A DNA stretch of 64,000 bases from Robertmurraya korlensis NBRC 107688 (lineage in GTDB: Bacteria > Bacillota > Bacilli > Bacillales > Cytobacillaceae). Positions 53,886 through 62,310 of the stretch are shown in pieces. The first letter of the stretch is position 1. Every line of letters starts with the position of its first letter. A model generated the notes under the pieces. That model was not told the DNA's origin. It saw only the letters and a program-made list of their open reading frames with translations, and did not search any database. The translations under genes were made by a program, and so were the position numbers. The stretch covers positions 1 through 64,000 of the forward strand of contig NZ_BCVH01000009.1 of the NCBI RefSeq assembly GCF_001591645.1. Direction: 5' to 3'.

Positions 53886-55646
53886 TTAAAAGGAGATTAT
53901 TTCAAAGCCGAAAGGAGCAACCATAACTGAAAGTTGATCAGATTCAGCAGCAAATTCATCACTCTTTAATAAGTCAGTGAGCTTTTTTCCTTTTAAATTA
54001 AATGGTAAGGCATATGTTGCTTCTTTAGAAGTAGGGTTTAAAATAATTACAATTGTTTTGTTTTCGTCCTTTTTCGAGTAGGAAATGCACACGTCCTCTT
54101 TGGAATGAGAAAGGAAGGAAAAGGTTCCTGAATTTGCTAGAAGCTTTTCTTCTTTTCTAAGCTTAATCAATGATTGGACATGTGTACGCATTTCTTGATT
54201 CCATCGTTCTTCTTCCCATGGCATGCACTCTCTGCAACCAGGGTCCATCACTCCACTTAAGCCAATCTCATCTCCATAATAAATACATGGTGTGCCAATA
54301 AAAGTCATCATAAAAGTATAGATGAGCTTCATTTTATCTATGTTATCATTACACTCTGTCAGAATACGTGGTGTATCATGGCTACCAACCAGGTTAAAAG
54401 CTACCTCATTTACATTGCTTGGATACATTTGAATAACAGAGGTCATGTTCTCAATAAACTGATCCCTTGTAATCTGTTCTTTAGCAAAGTAATTTAACAC
54501 ATTTGTAAGGAATGGATAGTTCATAACTGCATCAAATTGATCTCCCCGAAGCCATGGCATGGAATCATGCCAAATTTCTCCTAGAATATATAGTTCAGGC
54601 TTGAGTTCTTTAACAGCATGACGAAACTCTCTCCAAAACTGATGGTCTATTTCATTAGCAACGTCTAAACGCCATCCATCAATATCAAACTCTCGTACCC
54701 AATATCTTCCTACCTCGAGCAAATATTGCTTAACTTCTTCATTTTGTGTATTAAGCTTTGGCATTGTTTGCTCAAAAGCAAATGTAGAGTAATTTGGAAG
54801 CTCTCCACCCTTTAACGGGAATTCTTTCGTATGGAACCAGCTTGCATACTTTGAGTCTGCCCCATTCTTTAACACGTCTTGGAAAGGAGGGAAGTGGTAT
54901 CCACTATGATTAAACACGGCATCGAGCATTACTTTTATTCCGTTTTTATGACAAGTTTGGACGAGCTTCTTAAAGGTTTCCTTATCCCCAAATTGAGGGT
55001 CAATTTCCATATAATCAATCGTATCGTATTTATGATTCGAATATGCCTTAAAAATGGGAGTAAAGTAAATACCAGTGATACCTAAGTCAACTAAATAGCT
55101 AATATGATCAATGATCCCTTGGAAGTCGCCACCAAAAAAGTTCTTAGGTGTTGGTGGTTCGCTTCCCCATGGTAGTGCTCCCTCCGGGTCATTGGTAAGA
55201 TCACCATTGGCGAATCTCTCTGGGAATATTTGATACCAGACAGTATCCTTTACCCAGCTTGGAGCACGAAACACTTCACTTGCATGAAGGAAAGGGAAAG
55301 AGAAGTAATAGCCTGGATCCTCAGGTGCCTTTTCATAGAATCCTTTTTCCGTATATAGAATTGTTTCTTCACCATCACAAACGAAAAATCCGTAGCGAAT
55401 TCGTTTATGAACAGGTTGGATACTTAGAAGCCAGTAATCAAAAAGAGCATCTGTTGCTACTTTCTCCATATCTGTTTGTTGGGAAATCCAAGCTCCATCT
55501 TTCCATTCATATTGATCACCGAATAGTAACTGAACGGTTTGGATTTCTTCTTTACGAGTACGCAGTTTTATATGTAATGTTTGTTCATCAACGGGATATG
55601 CGTATTCATCTGTAGGGCGATGATAGATGGAAGAGCGAGTAATCAT
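53886..55646 (-). CDS. mdxD: Cytoplasmic maltogenic amylase/cyclomaltodextrinase
   Basis: A 586-residue GH13 neopullulanase-type enzyme without signal peptide. It hydrolyses imported maltodextrins and cyclodextrins. The N-terminal CBM34 domain (about 1-125) is followed by the (beta/alpha)8 barrel: DAVFNHSGYH (region I), GWRLDVANE with nucleophile Asp328, ILGEIWHDS with acid/base Glu357 and LVGSHDTPR with Asp424. CBM34 marks the dimer-forming maltogenic amylase group. TAGGAGG is 6 bases before ATG 55646. A perfect TGCAATCGATTGCA operator lies just upstream. B. subtilis MdxD (YvdF) has the same layout, next to mdxEFG. Confidence 0.9.
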   Translation of the reverse strand: MITRSSIYHRPTDEYAYPVDEQTLHIKLRTRKEEIQTVQLLFGDQYEWKDGAWISQQTDMEKVATDALFDYWLLSIQPVHKRIRYGFFVCDGEETILYTEKGFYEKAPEDPGYYFSFPFLHASEVFRAPSWVKDTVWYQIFPERFANGDLTNDPEGALPWGSEPPTPKNFFGGDFQGIIDHISYLVDLGITGIYFTPIFKAYSNHKYDTIDYMEIDPQFGDKETFKKLVQTCHKNGIKVMLDAVFNHSGYHFPPFQDVLKNGADSKYASWFHTKEFPLKGGELPNYSTFAFEQTMPKLNTQNEEVKQYLLEVGRYWVREFDIDGWRLDVANEIDHQFWREFRHAVKELKPELYILGEIWHDSMPWLRGDQFDAVMNYPFLTNVLNYFAKEQITRDQFIENMTSVIQMYPSNVNEVAFNLVGSHDTPRILTECNDNIDKMKLIYTFMMTFIGTPCIYYGDEIGLSGVMDPGCRECMPWEEERWNQEMRTHVQSLIKLRKEEKLLANSGTFSFLSHSKEDVCISYSKKDENKTIVIILNPTSKEATYALPFNLKGKKLTDLLKSDEFAAESDQLSVMVAPFGFEIISF

Positions 55647-55661
55647 ATTATATCCTCCTAG

Positions 55662-55675
55662 TGCAATCGATTGCA
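55662..55675. promoter_or_regulatory. Operator O1 of the mdx locus (perfect palindrome)
   Basis: TGCAATCGATTGCA is a perfect 14-base palindrome, 16 bases before the mdxD start. It fits both the LacI-family operator pattern and the cre consensus, so either the locus repressor or CcpA could bind it. Confidence 0.75.
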
Positions 55676-55778
55676 TTTAATTCTACTTTCTTAACGTTAG
55701 CAGATATATGAAAACCCTTCAACAAATACCTGGTAAATCTTTTATAAATTTTTTTCTATGTATTTTATGTGAAAATAG

Positions 55779-55806
55779 TTGTCAAAACGAAAAATCTAGG
55801 TATAAT
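55779..55806 (+). promoter_or_regulatory. SigA-type promoter of mdxE
   Basis: -35 TTGTCA (55779-55784), a 16-base spacer and -10 TATAAT (55801-55806). The transcript would have a leader of about 180 bases containing three operator-like sites. Confidence 0.65.
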
Positions 55807-55821
55807 AAAAAATATAGTTTG

Positions 55822-55835
55822 TGCAATCGTTTTCA
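55822..55835. promoter_or_regulatory. Operator O2 of the mdx locus
   Basis: TGCAATCGTTTTCA, 16 bases after the mdxE -10 element. It shares TGCAATCG with O1 and fits TGNAANCGNNNNCA fully (cre-like). Confidence 0.68.
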
Positions 55836-55895
55836 CGAATCAATTCTTTCAGACGTGCGTGTAAGACCAATAAGTTATGTATTTTTAACTATTAG

Positions 55896-55909
55896 TGGCA
55901 ACGTTTTCA
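55896..55909. promoter_or_regulatory. cre-like site in the mdxE leader
   Basis: TGGCAACGTTTTCA matches TGNAANCGNWNNCA with one mismatch. CcpA binding within the leader could give roadblock repression. Confidence 0.45.
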
Positions 55910-55933
55910 TAGAGTACTGTTTTTATAGATTTG

Positions 55934-55947
55934 TGCAATCGTTTGTA
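55934..55947. promoter_or_regulatory. Operator O3 of the mdx locus
   Basis: TGCAATCGTTTGTA shares its left half with O1 and O2 and lies 46 bases before the mdxE start. Confidence 0.58.
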
Positions 55948-55992
55948 CAGCTGGAGAAATATAAAAAACATACAATTTTGGAGGGGTCAATA

Positions 55993-57276
55993 ATGAAAAA
56001 AGCATTATCGCTTTTCATGATGATCATGTTAGTATTTGGAGTTCTTGCTGCATGTGGACCAAATCGTGAAGAAGGCACTTCAACAGAGAAGGAAACTGAA
56101 AACAATGCCGGTGAAGAACCAGCAAAACCAGAAAAACTAGTTGTATGGGAAGATACAGATAAAGAGGTTGCGTTAGAACCTGCAATTGAAGCTTTCGAAA
56201 AAGAATATGGCATTAAGGTTGAATATAAAACACTAGGTATGGCTGACAAAATCCGTGACCAACTTCGTCTAGATGGTCCTGCTGGTAATGCTCCAGATGT
56301 TGTCACTTTGCCACATGATCAAATCGGTCAAGTAGTTGTTGAAGGATTAATTTCTGAAATTGAAGTCAATCAAGATGTACTTGATACTTTCACAGAATCT
56401 TCTGTTTCAGCTCAAATGTATGATGGTAAGCTTTATGGACTACCAAAAGCTACAGAAACACCTGTATTTATTTATAACAAAGCGTTAATGGAAAAAGCTC
56501 CAGCAACTTTTGATGAGTTATACACTTTCTCAAAGGACTTCACTAAAGGTGATAACTATGGTTTCTTAGCTCTTTGGGATAACTATTACTTTGCTCATGG
56601 TATTATGGGTGGGAATGGTGCGTACGTATTTAAAGATGAAAATGGTGCTCTAAACCGTGAGGATATTGGACTTAATAACGAGGGCGCTGTAACAGGTGCT
56701 GAATACATTCAACAATGGTATAAAGAAGGTTTATTCCCTAAAGGAATCATCGGTGAATCTGGTGGATCCGCTATGGACGGGCTATTTAACGAAGGCAAAG
56801 TTGCTTCTGTTATGAACGGACCTTGGGCGTTCCAAGCAATGAAAGATGCTGGAATTGACTATGGTGTAGCTCCGCTTCCAACTCTTCCAAATGGTGAAAA
56901 CGTGAAAACATTCATGGGTGTTAAAGGATGGCACGTAACAGCTTTCACTGAAAATCAATACTGGGCTACAAAACTTGTTGAATTCTTAACAAACGAAGAA
57001 AGTGCTAAAACTCGTTTTGAAACAACAGGAGAAATTCCACCGGTTAAAACTTTAATTGAAGATCCAATTATTGCTGAAAACGAAGCTGCAAAAGCAGTAG
57101 CTGTTCAGTCTTCATATGCAATTCCAATGCCTAATATTCCAGAAATGGCTGAGGTTTGGTCTCCAATGGCATCAGCGTTACAACAAATCGCTACTCAAAA
57201 GTCAGAGCCTAAAGCAGCTTTAGATTCTGCAGTAGATACAATTAAGAAGCAGATTGAAACTAACCACGCAAAATAA
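55993..57276 (+). CDS. mdxE: Maltodextrin-binding lipoprotein
   Basis: A 427-residue extracellular binding lipoprotein. The signal peptide ends in the lipobox VLAAC with Cys21. A Glu/Thr-rich linker leads to the MalE-type fold: KLVVWEDTDKEVALEPAIEAFEKEYGIKVEYK, GNAPDVVTLPHDQIG, KLYGLPKATETPVFIYNK and VASVMNGPWAFQAMKDAGIDYGVAPLP. It binds maltose and longer dextrins for uptake by MdxFG. GGAGGGG precedes ATG 55993; the frame is open back to 55708, but that stretch carries the promoter and operators. Confidence 0.92.
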   Translation: MKKALSLFMMIMLVFGVLAACGPNREEGTSTEKETENNAGEEPAKPEKLVVWEDTDKEVALEPAIEAFEKEYGIKVEYKTLGMADKIRDQLRLDGPAGNAPDVVTLPHDQIGQVVVEGLISEIEVNQDVLDTFTESSVSAQMYDGKLYGLPKATETPVFIYNKALMEKAPATFDELYTFSKDFTKGDNYGFLALWDNYYFAHGIMGGNGAYVFKDENGALNREDIGLNNEGAVTGAEYIQQWYKEGLFPKGIIGESGGSAMDGLFNEGKVASVMNGPWAFQAMKDAGIDYGVAPLPTLPNGENVKTFMGVKGWHVTAFTENQYWATKLVEFLTNEESAKTRFETTGEIPPVKTLIEDPIIAENEAAKAVAVQSSYAIPMPNIPEMAEVWSPMASALQQIATQKSEPKAALDSAVDTIKKQIETNHAK

Positions 57277-57292
57277 ATTTTGTGGTACAATC

Positions 57293-57321
57293 GATAGGCA
57301 GTACCTCTGGTATTGCCTATC
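57293..57321 (+). other. Hairpin after mdxE
   Basis: A 13-bp stem (57293-57305 with 57309-57321, one G-T pair) and a 3-base loop. No T-run follows, so it probably protects the abundant mdxE message or partly ends transcription before mdxF. Confidence 0.65.
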
Positions 57322-57335
57322 ATTACATTTATTTA

Positions 57336-57349
57336 GGCAAACGGTTGCG
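57336..57349. promoter_or_regulatory. Operator-like site before mdxF
   Basis: GGCAAACGGTTGCG contains the 12-base palindrome GCAAACGGTTGC, a looser version of the mdx operators. It lies 48 bases before mdxF and could allow separate control of mdxFG and the amylase gene. Confidence 0.5.
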
Positions 57350-57397
57350 CAATAAAAAATACATTCCTCCTCAAGTTAGAAAGGGGATAGAAGTCAA

Positions 57398-58684
57398 ATG
57401 GAAGCGGAAAAAGTAATAACAACAAAGCATGCTAGAAATTCAACGTTGCTATCAATTGTCCCTGGAATGGGACAGATTTACAATCGTCAGTTTTTAAAAG
57501 GTATCATTTTTCTCGTATTAGCAGCATCATTTGGTATTGTGTTCGGAGACATTTTGAACATGGGATTTTGGGGGTTGTTTACACTAGGTGAAATACCTAA
57601 AGTGGACCATTCCATCTTTCTTTTAATTGATGGAATAATCGCCTTGATTGTTACAGTCTTAGGATTAGGAGTGTATGCATTTAACCTTTACGATGCACAC
57701 TCAAATGGAAAAAAACGAGATCTAGGTTTACATCTAAATTCAGTTAGAGAACAATACCACAACTTAATTGATGGTGGTTTTCCATATTTAATGATTTCAC
57801 CAGGGTTCTTGTTATTGATTTTTGTGGTAATCTTTCCAATTATTTTTGTTATCTTATTAGCATTTACAAACTACGATTTATACCATTCACCACCAGCTAA
57901 ATTAGTAGATTGGATCGGGATACAGAACTTTATAGATATTTTTAAAATTGATATCTGGAGAAATACTTTCTTTAAAGTATTAGGTTGGACAATTGTTTGG
58001 ACATTTGGTGCGACAACGTTCCAAATTGCTTTAGGGATGTTCCTGGCCATTGTAGTCAACCAAAAAGATTTAAAAGGGAAAGCCATTATCCGTACCATAC
58101 TAATTTTACCTTGGGCGGTACCAGCATTTGTCTCCATCATGATTTTTTCAGGAATGTTTAATGAGACGTTTGGTGCGGTTAACAAAATGATATTACCTGC
58201 TTTAGGTTTAGAAGCACAGCCATGGATGACAGAAGCAAACTGGACGCGTCTTGCGCTGATCCTCATTCAAGGTTGGTTAGGTTTCCCATTTATTTTTGCA
58301 ATGGTAACCGGAGTGCTCCAGTCTATTCCAGAAGATTTATATGAGGCAGCTACGGTAGACGGTGCAAGTATTTGGCAAAAGTTCACGAAAATTACTTTAC
58401 CACTAGTATTGTTTGCTACTGCACCGATTATGATTACACAGTATACTTTTAACTTTAACAACTTTAATGTTATCTTCCTTTTTAACAACGGGGGACCGGC
58501 TGTGCCAGGGCAAACGGCATGGGGAACAGATATCTTAATATCATGGATTTATCGATTGACAATGACCTCTGCACAATATGGAAAAGCTGCAGCAATTACG
58601 ATGATTCTATCTGTTATTATTATTGCAGTGGCTTTATGGCAATTCAGAAAGACAAAATCATTCCAAGAAGAGGATATGATGTAA
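57398..58684 (+). CDS. mdxF: Maltodextrin ABC importer permease MdxF
   Basis: A 428-residue permease of the MalF type. About eight helices are visible. An N-terminal hydrophilic start and helices (about 17-120) precede the core; the ATPase-contact EAA loop is EDLYEAATVDGASIWQKFTKITLPL (about 305-330). FNNGGPAVPGQTAWGTDILISWIYR is typical of MalF. AGAAAGGGGATAG lies before the ATG. B. subtilis MdxF has 435 residues. No ATPase gene is in the locus, so a shared MsmX-type ATPase elsewhere must power it. Confidence 0.92.
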   Translation: MEAEKVITTKHARNSTLLSIVPGMGQIYNRQFLKGIIFLVLAASFGIVFGDILNMGFWGLFTLGEIPKVDHSIFLLIDGIIALIVTVLGLGVYAFNLYDAHSNGKKRDLGLHLNSVREQYHNLIDGGFPYLMISPGFLLLIFVVIFPIIFVILLAFTNYDLYHSPPAKLVDWIGIQNFIDIFKIDIWRNTFFKVLGWTIVWTFGATTFQIALGMFLAIVVNQKDLKGKAIIRTILILPWAVPAFVSIMIFSGMFNETFGAVNKMILPALGLEAQPWMTEANWTRLALILIQGWLGFPFIFAMVTGVLQSIPEDLYEAATVDGASIWQKFTKITLPLVLFATAPIMITQYTFNFNNFNVIFLFNNGGPAVPGQTAWGTDILISWIYRLTMTSAQYGKAAAITMILSVIIIAVALWQFRKTKSFQEEDMM

Positions 58685-58685
58685 T

Positions 58686-59528
58686 ATGAGTATGAAAACG
58701 AATAAAATCATAAGACTTACACTGTCATACTTTGTGATTGCGATCATGGCAGTTATTGTTATCTATCCATTGCTATGGATTATTGGATCATCGTTTAATC
58801 CAGGTAATAGTCTTTCGGGATCGACGATGTTTCCTGAGAATCCTACACTAGCACATTATAAGCATCTGTTTGATGCGGATAAAAGTGACTATATTATTTG
58901 GTATAAAAACTCTTTAAAGATTAGTATTATCACTATGGTTCTAACTGTTGCAAGTGTGTCATTAACCGCATACTCTTTTTCAAGATATCGTTTTGTTGGA
59001 CGTAAGAATGGACTAATTACGTTCTTAATCCTGCAAATGATTCCAAACTTTGCAGCACTGATTGCCATCTTTGTTTTAGCTAACCGTACAGGATTAATTG
59101 ATACGCACTTGGGATTAATTCTTGTGTATGTCGGTGGTCAAATTCCAATGAATACGTATTTAATGAAAGGATACTTAGATACGATTCCGAAAGAGCTTGA
59201 TGAATCTGCGAAAATGGACGGAGCGGGACACTTACGAATTTTCTTCCAAATTGTTATGCCTCTCGCTAAGCCTATATTAGCAGTGGTTGCTTTATTCTCA
59301 TTTATCGCTCCATTTGGTGACTTTATTCTAGCTCGTATTTTATTACGATCAGAAGATAAATTTACTTTATTAGTTGGACTATATGAACTAGTTGCCAAGC
59401 AGTTCGGGAACGAATTTACAAAGTTTGCTGCAGGTTCCGTATTAATCGCTATACCAATCGCTGCATTATTCTTAGTTTTCCAAAGATATTTTGTCTCTGG
59501 TTTGACGGCTGGAGGAACAAAAGGATAA
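58686..59528 (+). CDS. mdxG: Maltodextrin ABC importer permease MdxG
   Basis: A 280-residue MalG-type permease with six helices. The EAA loop is KELDESAKMDGAGHLRIFFQIVMPLAKP. The C-terminal QRYFVSGLTAGGTKG is the classical MalG tail that reaches into the ATPase. Starts at 58686 and 58692 (ATG-AGT-ATG) are both possible; the first is one base past the mdxF stop. It forms the translocation path with MdxF. Confidence 0.93.
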   Translation: MSMKTNKIIRLTLSYFVIAIMAVIVIYPLLWIIGSSFNPGNSLSGSTMFPENPTLAHYKHLFDADKSDYIIWYKNSLKISIITMVLTVASVSLTAYSFSRYRFVGRKNGLITFLILQMIPNFAALIAIFVLANRTGLIDTHLGLILVYVGGQIPMNTYLMKGYLDTIPKELDESAKMDGAGHLRIFFQIVMPLAKPILAVVALFSFIAPFGDFILARILLRSEDKFTLLVGLYELVAKQFGNEFTKFAAGSVLIAIPIAALFLVFQRYFVSGLTAGGTKG

Positions 59529-59570
59529 TCTTGTAGGGAAGGATTTTTAACAGGAAAAGGAGGAGCGGAG

Positions 59571-61112
59571 ATGAAAAAGAAATGGCTTTCTTTCATCTTA
59601 ATCCCGTTTCTTCTTTTTTACTCCCTACCGGTAGGTGCAGTGGAAAAAGAAGAGCGAAAATGGCAGGATGAGACTTTTTATTTTATTATGATCGATCGCT
59701 TTAATAATAGCGATTTCAGCAACGATTTTAAAGTAAACATGGATGATCCAAAAGCATATCACGGCGGTGACTTTCAAGGTATAATCGATCAATTGGATTA
59801 TATAAAAGACATGGGGTTCACCGCTATTTGGCTTACCCCGGTTTTTGAAAATTCAGATATGGGCTACCATGGGTATTGGATAACTGACTTTTACAATACG
59901 GAAGAACATTTTGGAACAATAGAAGAGTTTAAAGCATTAGTAAAAGAGGCGCATAAACGAGACATAAAAATCGTCCTTGACTTTGTCGTCAACCATGTAT
60001 CACCAGAGCATCAGTGGCTTACAGACAATGATAAAAAGGATTGGTTTCATGAAAATAAAGAAATTTTAAATTGGGAAGATCAAGAAGAACTCAATAATGG
60101 GTGGATTTATGGTTTACCTGATTTAAATACGGAGAATCCAGAAGTTTCTGATTATCTTTTAGATGCAGCAAAGTGGTGGATCACTGAAACAGACATTGAT
60201 GGATACCGTCTAGATACCGTTCGACATGTACCTGTAGATTTTTGGGAAACATTTTCAAGCGAAGTAAAAAGTGTGAAGGATGATTTCTACTTACTCGGTG
60301 AGGTTTGGGATAACGATCCAAATTATATAGCTCAGTATGATAAAGCTGGCATTGATGGTTTTGTAGATTATCCTTTAAACGAACATTTGCGTACCGCTTT
60401 TGCCAAACCAGATCAATCTCTTTATTGGTTGTTTACAACCGCTGACCGAAACAAAACTATTTACGAAGATCCTTATTTAATGGGTACATTTATGGACAAT
60501 CATGACACCCCGCGCTTTACAAGAGATGCAGTACAAAACAATGAGCATCCTGGTCCACGCTGGAAGCTGGCACTTACTTATTTGTACACAACACCAGGCA
60601 TCCCGATTGTCTATTACGGCAGCGAGATTGCTCTTGATGGTGGAGAAGATCCTGATAACCGTAGACAAATGGACTTCCGAACCGATAAAGAATTGGTCGA
60701 ATATATCTCGCAAATTGGAGCTGCTAGACAAGCGCTTCCATCCCTAACCCGTGGTACATTTGAGTTTCTTCATGAAGAGAAGGGAATGGCTATATACAAA
60801 CGGGAGTATGAGGGAGAAACAACAGTAATAGCAATTAACAATACAACAAAAACACAAACGGCAACCATTACAGAAGGACTTGAAGAGGATAAAGAGCTTC
60901 GAGGAGTTCTAAGTGATGAGATTGTCCGTTCAAAAGGCAAGGAATATACGATTGTGCTCGACCGTGATCAAGCACAAATATATACGCTTGGACCGAAAAC
61001 AGGCTTAAATATTCCTTATTTGGTTATCATGGGAGCCGTATACTTAGCGTTTATCATATTTATCTATTTATTATGGAAAAGATCGAAAAGGAAAAAACTC
61101 CCGAATCAATGA
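59571..61112 (+). CDS. Membrane-anchored extracellular alpha-amylase (GH13)
   Basis: A 513-residue GH13 amylase with a signal peptide (about 1-23), the catalytic barrel (about 30-400), a short beta domain, and a C-terminal membrane helix (about 479-502) followed by a Lys/Arg-rich tail. The catalytic residues are Asp215 (DGYRLDTVRH), Glu244 (LLGEVWDND) and Asp312 (MDNHDTPRF); region I is DFVVNHVSP. The C-terminal helix with basic tail should fix the enzyme to the outer face of the membrane, next to the importer. AGGAGGAGCGGAG precedes the ATG. It follows mdxG after 42 bases, so it is probably co-transcribed. Confidence 0.85.
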   Translation: MKKKWLSFILIPFLLFYSLPVGAVEKEERKWQDETFYFIMIDRFNNSDFSNDFKVNMDDPKAYHGGDFQGIIDQLDYIKDMGFTAIWLTPVFENSDMGYHGYWITDFYNTEEHFGTIEEFKALVKEAHKRDIKIVLDFVVNHVSPEHQWLTDNDKKDWFHENKEILNWEDQEELNNGWIYGLPDLNTENPEVSDYLLDAAKWWITETDIDGYRLDTVRHVPVDFWETFSSEVKSVKDDFYLLGEVWDNDPNYIAQYDKAGIDGFVDYPLNEHLRTAFAKPDQSLYWLFTTADRNKTIYEDPYLMGTFMDNHDTPRFTRDAVQNNEHPGPRWKLALTYLYTTPGIPIVYYGSEIALDGGEDPDNRRQMDFRTDKELVEYISQIGAARQALPSLTRGTFEFLHEEKGMAIYKREYEGETTVIAINNTTKTQTATITEGLEEDKELRGVLSDEIVRSKGKEYTIVLDRDQAQIYTLGPKTGLNIPYLVIMGAVYLAFIIFIYLLWKRSKRKKLPNQ

Positions 61113-61228
61113 TAAAAATATACTACAAAAGTATTGGATAGTTAGGGTAGAATAAGGAATATAGAAAGCTGAATGATTCTAGATAGGACCATTCAGAAAT
61201 GTAGTTATTAGGAAATGAGGTGGGTAAG

Positions 61229-62290
61229 GTGGCTATTACAATAAAGGATGTTGCTAAGTTAGCAAAGGTCGCACCATCTACCGTATCACGTGTAATTGCA
61301 AATAATCCTCGTATAAGTGAAAAGACGAAGAAAAAGGTTAGAGAAGCAATGGATGAGTTAGGGTATCATCCTAACTTTATTGCTAGAAGTTTAGCTAGTC
61401 AAAGCACACAGGCGATTGGTTTAGTAATGCCAAGCTCTACTGACGTGGTATTTCAGAATCCTTTTTTTCCTACTGTACTTAGAGGACTAAGTGAAGGAGC
61501 TCATGAAAAACACTACGCATTATATATGACAACAGGTAAGACTGACAACGAAATTTTAGATGGAGTTACTCAGATGGTTCAGGGGGGACGCGTTGATGGA
61601 GTGGTCCTGCTTTACTCAAAAATTGAAGATAAAGTATTAATGTATCTTCAGGAAAGAGGCATTCCATTTGTGGTTATTGGTAAACCCTTTAAGCATGTAG
61701 AGGAAATAACTCATGTTGATAATGATAATTTTCGAGCAACAAAAGAAGTAACTGAATATCTTATACAGCTCGGGCATGATCATATTGCCTTTGTAGGTGG
61801 GAATTTAAACCTAGTTGTTACAGTGGAGCGTTTACTTGGATACGAGAAGGCGCTTCGTGAAGCAGGAATACCGTTAGACGATGATTATATTGTACATGAA
61901 GAATTTCTTAGAGAAGGTGGACAAGAAGCTGTTAGAGAATTGCTTTCTTTAAATGTACCGCCAACAGCTTTAGTTGTAGCCGATGATTTAATGGCTTTAG
62001 GGGTTCTTAATACACTGGATGAAATGGGAATTAAAGTACCTGAAGATATCTCCATCATCAGTTTCAATAATGTATTAGTATCAGAGATGTCCAGACCGCC
62101 TCTAACAAGTGTGGATATTAATATTTTTGACCTGGGATTTGAAGCAGCACGTAGCTTGATTCAAAAGATAGAAAATCCAAAGGAACCAATCAAGAGAATT
62201 ATTATTCCCCATCAAATTGTCAAGCGTTTCTCTTGTTCATATCCTAATGAAGAAAGAGTTTTATTACCTCCAAAAGGGACTTTCAGTTGA
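61229..62290 (+). CDS. LacI-family regulator of the maltodextrin locus
   Basis: A 353-residue LacI/GalR-type repressor. The helix-turn-helix is TIKDVAKLAKVAPSTVSRVIANNPRISEKTKKKVREAM, with hinge ARSLASQSTQAIGLVMP, then a periplasmic-binding-like sensor domain. It closes the mdx locus and probably binds the TGCAATCG-type operators near mdxD, mdxE and mdxF, as MdxR/MalR proteins do (inference). GAGGTGGG fits GTG 61229; GTG 61220 overlaps that site. It is downstream of the amylase gene on the same strand, though a 116-base gap leaves room for its own promoter. Confidence 0.87.
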   Translation: MAITIKDVAKLAKVAPSTVSRVIANNPRISEKTKKKVREAMDELGYHPNFIARSLASQSTQAIGLVMPSSTDVVFQNPFFPTVLRGLSEGAHEKHYALYMTTGKTDNEILDGVTQMVQGGRVDGVVLLYSKIEDKVLMYLQERGIPFVVIGKPFKHVEEITHVDNDNFRATKEVTEYLIQLGHDHIAFVGGNLNLVVTVERLLGYEKALREAGIPLDDDYIVHEEFLREGGQEAVRELLSLNVPPTALVVADDLMALGVLNTLDEMGIKVPEDISIISFNNVLVSEMSRPPLTSVDINIFDLGFEAARSLIQKIENPKEPIKRIIIPHQIVKRFSCSYPNEERVLLPPKGTFS

Positions 62291-62310
62291 AAAGTCCCTT
62301 TTCTTTTTTT
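62272..62310. terminator. Bidirectional terminator at the end of the mdx locus
   Basis: A 12-bp AAAAGGGACTTT/AAAGTCCCTTTT stem that includes the regulator's last codons and stop, then CTTTTTTT. It abuts the stop of the convergent SDR gene. Confidence 0.88.

Noticed and set aside
55708-55992. 95-codon N-terminal extension of MdxE
   Set aside because: This stretch carries the promoter and operators, and the lipoprotein signal peptide begins at ATG 55993 after GGAGGGG.
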